This document shows, piece after piece, positions 22,040 to 27,703 of a stretch of 27,703 bases of DNA. This DNA is from Welwitschia mirabilis (taxonomy: Eukaryota; Gnetophyta; Gnetopsida; Welwitschiales): NCBI GenBank assembly GCA_051453625.1, contig JBOZIK010000001.1, forward strand, positions 290,713,154 through 290,740,856. Reading direction: 5' to 3'. A model generated the notes under the pieces. That model was not told the origin of the DNA. It saw only the letters and a program-made list of their open reading frames with translations, and searched no databases. Positions within the stretch are counted from its first letter, which is position 1. Each line of letters opens with the position of its first letter. The translations under genes were made by a program, and so were the position numbers.

Positions 22040-23041
22040 GCTAAGGGGTAAAAAACAAACAATAAGAAATGCAAACAATAATAGAAAGAAATAGAAACTA
22101 AAAAAGATAAAATTTATATGGTTTAAGCTCTTTTCACCTTATATACAAGAAACAATGGAGATATCTTTGTTATTAAGAATCAGATCCTTGTATTTTCTTC
22201 AAAGCATACTTTCCTTTTTATAGCTTCCCATTATGGTCAAAACTCTAACCCTAATATTGCATAGAGCTCTTTTATTCATCATGGATGAGTTTTTAATTAT
22301 TTTTAATTTTTTAATTATCAGGGCTTGATAACACAATAAAATAATTATAAAAAATTATAAGTAATACCTACCTAATAAAATAATTATTAAAAAACCATAA
22401 ATAATAACTCACATAGGGGAAAAAAAAGGATACCACCTAAAGCCCCATGCGGTGTTTAGACCTAATGGTGACCTTCACCCTCCCATACATAACTAGCCCA
22501 TGCACTCAACATTGAGAGCAATAATATGCAATACACTAATGTAGAACTTGTATTAATATTTACAATTATTAATTACAATAGTATAGTAAATTATACAATA
22601 ATATCGAACATTTTCTTTTTCCTTCTCTCCTTTCTTCAATTATTCAGATTTTAGTGATAGTTCTTAAGAATCATGCTTCCCTTAAATTTATTAGTTTCTA
22701 ATACTATTTACAATATGTTTAAGTCTAACATTTGATTGGATAAATGAAATATCTAGATAATGATTTTAATGGCATTAGAGTTTATCGTCTTTAACTTAAT
22801 ATAGAAATTACCCATCCTATACACTTCTTTGAAATTTGGCTTTTAAATTTTTCTAATTTACCTTAATGACTTGTAGTTAAATACTATTACTAGTTTATAA
22901 GATTTTGATAATTATCATGAACATCTTAACACCTAATTTAAAATAGGGATATCAAATCCTTCAGAGAGCCTTGTGCAATCAGGGGCATGCCTAAAAAAAG
23001 CTATCAAAACTCTAGTTGCATTGACTACCAAAGAGTATTGA

Positions 23042-23061
23042 ATATATATATATATATATAT
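23042..23061. repeat. (AT)10 microsatellite
   Basis: 20 bases of uninterrupted AT. Confidence 0.95.
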
Positions 23062-23715
23062 TTAAACATCTTCTAAATGTTCTCTTTCTTACATGCATCA
23101 TTTATTTCTTACCTTGAAAAACCTATGCATTAGCTACTTTTATGGCTATAATTAATAATTTCTATCTTTATTTTGAAGAAATTTTATTAAATAGATGTAA
23201 TTATCAATTTGTATCTTTGTTATGTAAATTAAGTCTTGTAAGTTGCTTTTGTTATAATTAGGTGCTTCGTTTTAGTTGGTGTTACAACTAAATGTTGTTA
23301 CATGATAGAACTCATCAACTCATTATGCAAAATAATGAATGAAACAACAATTTATAGTTAAGTAGGAGAATCTTCTATACTCCATCCATATTACTATTTC
23401 AAATAGAATTTTGATTATGGGAGATATAGAGCCAATAGGCCTTAAAAATTAAAAACTAGCAGACTTGTCAAACTCATGTAGATGATGGTTACATTTAATG
23501 CAAAATCTTCTTTGTTGAAGACCCTTTTTAATATTTTTAACTCTTGTTTATAGTTAAACTATTATGATGTCAGTTTAATTCTAAACAATACAAAGATAGT
23601 TTTGCATAGTTAAAACTATCTAGCATTGTTAAGAATTTAAATATAGTGAAGATTCTACTTCTCAATATATTTACATTTAATTCTTAATAAAGTTTACATC
23701 ATTTATTATTTATAA

Positions 23716-23903
23716 GGGGGATGTTGAACTGAAACTTTTAGTGATTATAACTCCTTTAAAGTATAGCACAATGTTCACCAAAACAAAATGAATTGTCTAA
23801 TTATGCAAGGCCTTATAAGATGTTAAGCATGCATGACATCTAAAGGTTTAAACCCATAACCTCTTGAATAGGGGATGAACATCCTATTATATAAGGTCAC
23901 ACC
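23716..23903 (-). repeat. Interspersed SINE-like repeat, copy G (near full length)
   Basis: The minus strand starts GGTGTGACCTTATATAATAG, then ATTCAAGAGGTTATGGGTTT followed by AAACC, a B-box-like GGTTTAAACC that fits GGTTCGAAACC after CpG decay. Next come CATAATTAGACAATTCATTT, TATACTTTAAAGGAG and the end AGTTCAACATCCCCC. It aligns with copy D from head to tail. Confidence 0.6.
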
Positions 23904-24724
23904 CCACCTATTATTTATAATGTATAATTGTTTATCTCTTCTACAAAAATAAAAAAATAATGAAAACACGTGTAAAGGTAATGGAAATACACTTGAGGCT
24001 TTAATAAATGAATATTCTTCCTCTCATGAATCTTTCTTCAAGCATTATAACGCTTTCTCTCTGTTTTCACATGTTTACTCATTGGACAAAGTACAGCATA
24101 AGCATAGTTGCAGAGAGGCCTAAAAAGATCTCAAGATACATCCATACACACTTTATGACAACGCATAAGGAGCGTTAGTCCAGCAGAGTTTCCTGGTATC
24201 CTCGAAAATACAAAGAGTGGACTCAAAATTTTCCTTATCGTTCTGCAGAGTTTTTTCTTGATATGAAAAAAAATTAAAAGAAGTAGAGGAACAGGATAGT
24301 GGAAGTGGTTGTCAGAGAAACCTCTCCAAAAACGGCCCATTAAGTCTACTTCAATACTTTACTAAAAATCAGTACACAGACATTCAGAGCCCCAATTATG
24401 AATATGTGAATATCTGTCTGAAATATACCGATTGGACACTGAGAAATGCGAAAAGACGCGTGGAAGACCTGATACGTCGTTGAAGTGAAATGACAAGAAA
24501 ATGTAGCTGATTTCCAAAATAACCTGCCCTCTTTTGTAGCAGAAAGGGGCTGGTAATTATACCTTGATCTCGTTTTGATATCTGATTAACGTAATCTCAC
24601 CTGGACGTGACTCTGTTTCTCGAGCAGCTCAGCAAGGTATTCAGCTTGCAGTTGCAAGCAACAGGCGGACTGACTTTCTCAACGAAGAATCAGACAGCAG
24701 CGTTGCATTTTGCGTTGGAGAGTC

Positions 24725-24733
24725 TTAGGGTTT
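24725..24733 (-). promoter_or_regulatory. Telo-box-like element in the leader of the oxygenase gene
   Basis: ttagggttt on the plus strand (AAACCCTAA on the minus strand), about 10 bases before the proposed ATG. Telo boxes are common in 5' regions of plant genes expressed in dividing cells; a role here is inference. Confidence 0.4.
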
Positions 24734-24742
24734 TACAGGGCA

Positions 24743-25039
24743 ATGGCGCCCGATTCTCGGTCTGGAAGGAGGAAGACAATGAGTGTGTCAAAGGCCAACG
24801 GTTCTGCGACGAATGATGGAGATATGGATGGAAATTCACAGCCAAGGCTACGCCTGGAACCCCAGGACAGGATTGTGCCTGATTCCTTTGAAGATATCGT
24901 TTCCGATTTCCACCCTGCAATTTATTCTCATCTCGAGCGTCATTTACCTTCTCATATGCTTAATCAGCCCAAGGAGGTTAAATTGCATTACATAAACCAT
25001 ATTCTTTCCAGATACTCATCTCGTGGGGAGAGAAACCGG
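24743..25039 (+). CDS. Exon 1 of a PKHD-type 2OG-Fe(II) oxygenase gene (5' part only)
   Basis: Encodes 99 residues and ends at a GT splice site (aaaccgg|gtgaga), phase 0. The part from about residue 35, with QPRLRLEPQDR, FEDIVSDFHPAIYSHLERHL, and then HYINHILSRYSSRGERNR, resembles the N-terminal region of the plant protein group that includes Arabidopsis At1g22950. That group has a prolyl-4-hydroxylase-like (PKHD) 2-oxoglutarate/iron oxygenase domain further downstream. The match is from memory of the family and covers no catalytic residue: the HxD...H iron site would be encoded by later exons not found in this window. The next exon would be expected to begin near VQKHREYR; I do not see it, so intron 1 is at least 2.6 kb or the copy is truncated. 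Alternative in-frame starts are 24710 and 24779. ATG 24743 is preferred because it follows the telo-box leader. Confidence 0.55.
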
Positions 25040-26410
25040 GTGAGATGCTTCTTAGCTTTGTGAAAATTATCAATTCAGATATTCATGGATTAGCTTGTGG
25101 TCTTGTATTCTTACCAGTTAACAGAAATATTCTAGTGCTTTTATGCTCGGTATGAATATGAATTACCCATTTTCCGCTTTTTTGTTGTTCTTAATTGTAA
25201 AATGATTTAGCTTAGGCATTCATTAAGATGTTACAGAGATGAAGCGCCATAATGTCCCCGGGTTAGCAAACAGTCATAATCATAGCGTTCGCGCCAAGAA
25301 AATTGTTATTGCCCTTAATCAGTCTCTTTCACTTAGAATATGGATCGCATTAAAATAAAAGCTTTCACAGTACTGTGTTCCTGTTATAGTGTTAGGAAAA
25401 ATATGCACAAAGTGTTTAGCAGCCATCTTCTCTATCCATTTGCTTCTGTATTGTTTTGTATATCCGAATTAACAGAAATATATCCAATCAGTCAACTGGA
25501 TTGATTGCATAAGAAGACTTACGAGATTACGGCGAAGAAAAGGGATTGCCAAAAGGGAAAAGAACCGACAGCGATAAAGATTTAACAGTTCGATGTGATA
25601 GGAACGTGATCCCAACACTCAGAGAGCGCTCTATGTGAGTTTAGGATAGTGCAACCAGTACTTGAATTTCACATAAAAGGAAGAAGGTACAGAACAACCA
25701 ATCCATCAACGAATATAATCTCGAGGATAGGCTAACGAAGACCACAGGTAGAATTAAGATTTGGTTGATGGACAGAGACATTACTTTTGCATCAGACGAT
25801 TGGGAGGATGGTAAAATTCATCTCCGTTTTAGGGAACCCAGCTTTACCGCAGTTCTAGTAAGCTCCATCTTGCAGAATATGATAAGGAAACGATGTTTTA
25901 GGAAACAGATGAAAATTCTACCCAAAAAAAGCCCTACCGTCTGGAGGAGGAGAAGATGAAGGAACATAATAAATTTTTCGTACTCTGTGCTTATAAAAGA
26001 AGGGTTCAATAAATATAGTCTGGAAGCTATTGGATCCAAGTAGGTATATTGACATGGTTTGAGATACATATGAATGTGCTACAAAGACTATGGGAACTTT
26101 TGCTGAGTCTCATGGATTTTAATGGGATCGTGTGGGTTTATGGAGTCCTCATCTGTTTGCATGAAATGATATCAGGTATGTCTGCATGCTGTTTGAAGAT
26201 AATTTTGCACTGCTTCCAATACGTTGAAAAGGGTGTGAATGATAAATCAAATAAGAGAAACAGCCATCAGAAATGACAGCATCATGAATCTGTAGAACTA
26301 AGACAAATAATATGAAATACAACTTTTTGTTGGCGGACACACATGTACAAAACATATGAAATACTTTACTGATAAGGTTGATTGTTCAGGACTATAAAAC
26401 ACTGGTGAGC
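25040..26410 (+). other. Probable intron 1 of the oxygenase gene, first part
   Basis: It starts with a good 5' splice site (gtgaga). No second exon with the expected continuation was found. A 64-codon open frame (25765-25959, with DITFASDDWEDGKIHLRF) and a 75-codon one (26049-26276) do not resemble the oxygenase. The first reads somewhat like retroelement ORF1 protein, but I cannot assign it. Confidence 0.4.
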
Positions 26411-26838
26411 GAAGGAAATGTTTTAAGCAGAGTTAAAGATGAGTGAACCAAGTGGGGACATATGAATCAAGTGTTTTGTGGTAAGCATGTGCTTGTAAGA
26501 TTTAATGGATACTCTCGTAAGAGAATTGTGAATCCTATAATTTTACATGGGTAAAAGTGACAAGAATAAAAATGAGTATGTTTAGAAAATTAGATGGACG
26601 TTCAGTGTGGCAATTAGGATAAAACTAAAGACAAGCAAGTTAAAATTGGAAGCATAAGGGCAGCCTTGATAGACGAAAAAATAGTTGAACAGTTAATGAA
26701 TGGTTTGGACATGTGCAAGGTAACATAGGAACAACTCCTTATAGGAGGACTGCATCCCTTCAAGTAAAAGAAACACAAAGAAGAACACGTTGGAAAAACA
26801 TGGGTGAGGTAATGGGACATGACATGAAGAGATGTTGA
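26411..26838 (+). mobile_element. RTE-like LINE fragment: C-terminal part of reverse transcriptase ORF, decayed
   Basis: Frame-broken matches, in the usual order, to the C-terminal region of plant RTE-type LINE ORFs: EGNVLSRVKDE-stop-TKWG, VFCGKHVLVRFNGYSRKRIV followed by NPIILHG (family: VLCdrkvp.klkgkfyr..vrP.mLyG), RIKMSMFRKLDG (family: vaEMRMLRWmcG), VKIGSIRAALIDEKIVEQ (family: REKiGVAPIeEKm.En), then after a frameshift NEWFGHVQGN (family: RWFGHVqRR), PYRRTASLQVKETQRRTRWK and NMGEVMGHDMKR (family: rGRGRPkkTW.EVvrkDmk). It ends at TGA 26836. It is truncated at the 5' side, as LINE copies often are, and lies in the presumed intron in the same orientation as the host gene. Confidence 0.75.
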
Positions 26839-27401
26839 CTGTTTGGATCTAGACCTAGGCACAAATGAGTGAAAAGGTAACAACCCACAAAACTAGTACC
26901 ATTGAACATGGGATAGACTTGGACGATGATCCTGATAATTTATCTTAGAAATTGGAATGAACTTGCTTTGCTGCTTCATATGTGGTTCATCTTTGTTCTT
27001 TTTCCAAATTAAGGTGGATGCATAGGAACTTCGTTTTTCCGTTTCAAATCAAGTTGCCTGCTTGCATTTGTTTTCACTATTGCTTTCATGAGCATCTCAG
27101 CTCCTAGTGACTGCACCAGAATCTCAATGTATCCCAATGAATATTAAAATTTCTGTTTAAAAAAAAGAGTTAAAACTTTGAGTTAAAAATATAGGTTTTA
27201 ACTAACTTTAGGCCTTTACATATGTTGCTTCAGGTGAAAGTTAGGATCCCGGGAATTGAGATTGTTATTTATTTATTTATTTTTAATCACATAACAGATT
27301 AGACTAAGGCACCTTCCTTTATAGTCAAGCATTGTGTGTTGTGTTGTTTTCTAAGGTGTCTAGTATTCATTGCAATAACATAGTAGCTATCATTGTTGCA
27401 A
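26839..27401. other. Presumed intronic/intergenic DNA, nothing recognised
   Basis: AT-rich, no coding exon recognised. A short ttta-repeat tract (tatttatttatttattttt) lies near 27267-27285. An A-run at about 27160-27166 could be the tail of the upstream LINE fragment, but no target-site duplication was identified. Confidence 0.35.
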
Positions 27402-27513
27402 GGCTTGGACTTGCGACCCGACTCGGCTAGGGGAAAAAAACTCGTGACTTGGCTCGACTCGGGAGCCGACTCCGCACAGACTCAGGAGTCACAAAGAGTC
27501 ACTAAAGAGTCAC
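27402..27513. repeat. Cluster of GACTC/GAGTC motifs
   Basis: In about 110 bases there are at least seven gactc or gagtc words, including gactcggct, gactcggga, gactccg and three gagtcac units near the end (the last two as aaagagtcac). The cluster is GC-rich against AT-rich flanks. It is probably part of an interspersed repeat; the family is not identified. Confidence 0.5.
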
Positions 27514-27581
27514 ATTTTTTGGTATTTTAAATACAATTTTTAGTGTTTCAATGAATTTTTAGACTTCTTGAAGAAATATTG

Positions 27582-27703
27582 TGAGAAACCCCTTTTATTC
27601 AATATATCAAAGTATTTACAATAGCAACTTATTTATAGGACACAGGTCCTCTACAACAAAATGCCTAATCAATGTGGGATTTAAGGAAATAACATAAAAT
27701 AGC
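27582..27703 (-). mobile_element. Possible LTR fragment (minus strand, cut by window end)
   Basis: On the minus strand it reads AAATCCCACATTGATTAGG, a spacer, CCTATAAATAAGTTGC (TATA-like) and ATTGAATAAAAGGGG. This order (cccacattg near the start, then a TATA box, then an AATAAA-like signal) is common in plant LTRs. No TG...CA ends, primer-binding site or second LTR are visible. Confidence 0.35.

Larger units (their letters stand above)
20173..24724. other. AT-rich intergenic DNA between the GH9 and oxygenase genes
   Basis: No gene is recognised; the short open frames, such as 24131-24340 minus, are unsupported. It contains three SINE-like repeat copies (20787-20930, 21303-21378, 23716-23903), a 10-N gap, (TA)23 and (AT)10 microsatellites, and the GH9 3' flank. 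No clear AATAAA is seen just after the GH9 stop, which is common in plant genes. Confidence 0.4.

Noticed and set aside
25765-25959. 64-codon frame with DITFASDDWEDGKIHLRF as a possible exon 2 of the oxygenase
   Set aside because: Does not resemble the expected continuation of the oxygenase family and lacks a matching acceptor in the right phase; left unassigned.
1-27703. CRISPR arrays, bacterial operons, rRNA or functional tRNA genes
   Set aside because: None seen. Introns, plant retroelements and AT-rich intergenic DNA show a plant nuclear locus, and the tRNA-like heads in the repeats are too worn to be genes.

Overview
The window is plant nuclear DNA. The evidence is a multi-exon GH9 endo-beta-1,4-glucanase with GT-AG introns, the first exon of a plant-type PKHD/2OG-Fe(II) oxygenase, and plant-style retroelement remnants: a Ty3/gypsy gag, an L1 element whose ORF1 has a DUF4283 region plus a zinc knuckle, and an RTE-like LINE tail. 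Intergenic DNA is very AT-rich and full of old, mutated repeats, as in a large seed-plant genome. A conifer would fit, but nothing here proves it. Six runs of N interrupt the sequence, and three of them are flanked by the same sequence on both sides, which suggests unmerged contig ends.

Layout. 1-711: decayed gypsy gag on the minus strand. 712-1432: N. 1433-8093: AT-rich, no gene; it holds a 232-bp sequence present on both sides of a gap, a 92-bp sequence present on both sides of another gap, palindromic CTAGA motifs, and three copies of a short interspersed repeat. 8094-12065: an L1-type LINE bounded by a 14-bp target-site duplication (one mismatch) and ending in A10; ORF1 and the ORF2 endonuclease are recognisable but broken, and no reverse transcriptase is visible (an N gap lies where it would begin). 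12068-13260: a higher-GC stretch without a recognisable gene. 13261-17376: AT-rich, with another interspersed repeat copy. 17727-20172: an intact GH9 endoglucanase gene on the plus strand, four coding exons, predicted 520 aa, secreted. 20173-24724: AT-rich, with three more interspersed repeat copies and two AT microsatellites. 24743-25039: exon 1 of a PKHD-type oxygenase gene on the plus strand; the rest must lie in or beyond a long first intron, which carries an RTE-like LINE fragment (26411-26838). 27402-27703: a GACTC/GAGTC-rich cluster and a possible LTR fragment on the minus strand.

The two host genes point the same way but show no sign of a shared pathway. The GH9 enzyme would act on cell-wall glucans outside the cell; the oxygenase is probably intracellular and its substrate is unknown. 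I found no convincing new biological system. The best leads are the interspersed repeat family with a tRNA-like head (at least seven copies) and the well-bounded L1 copy.
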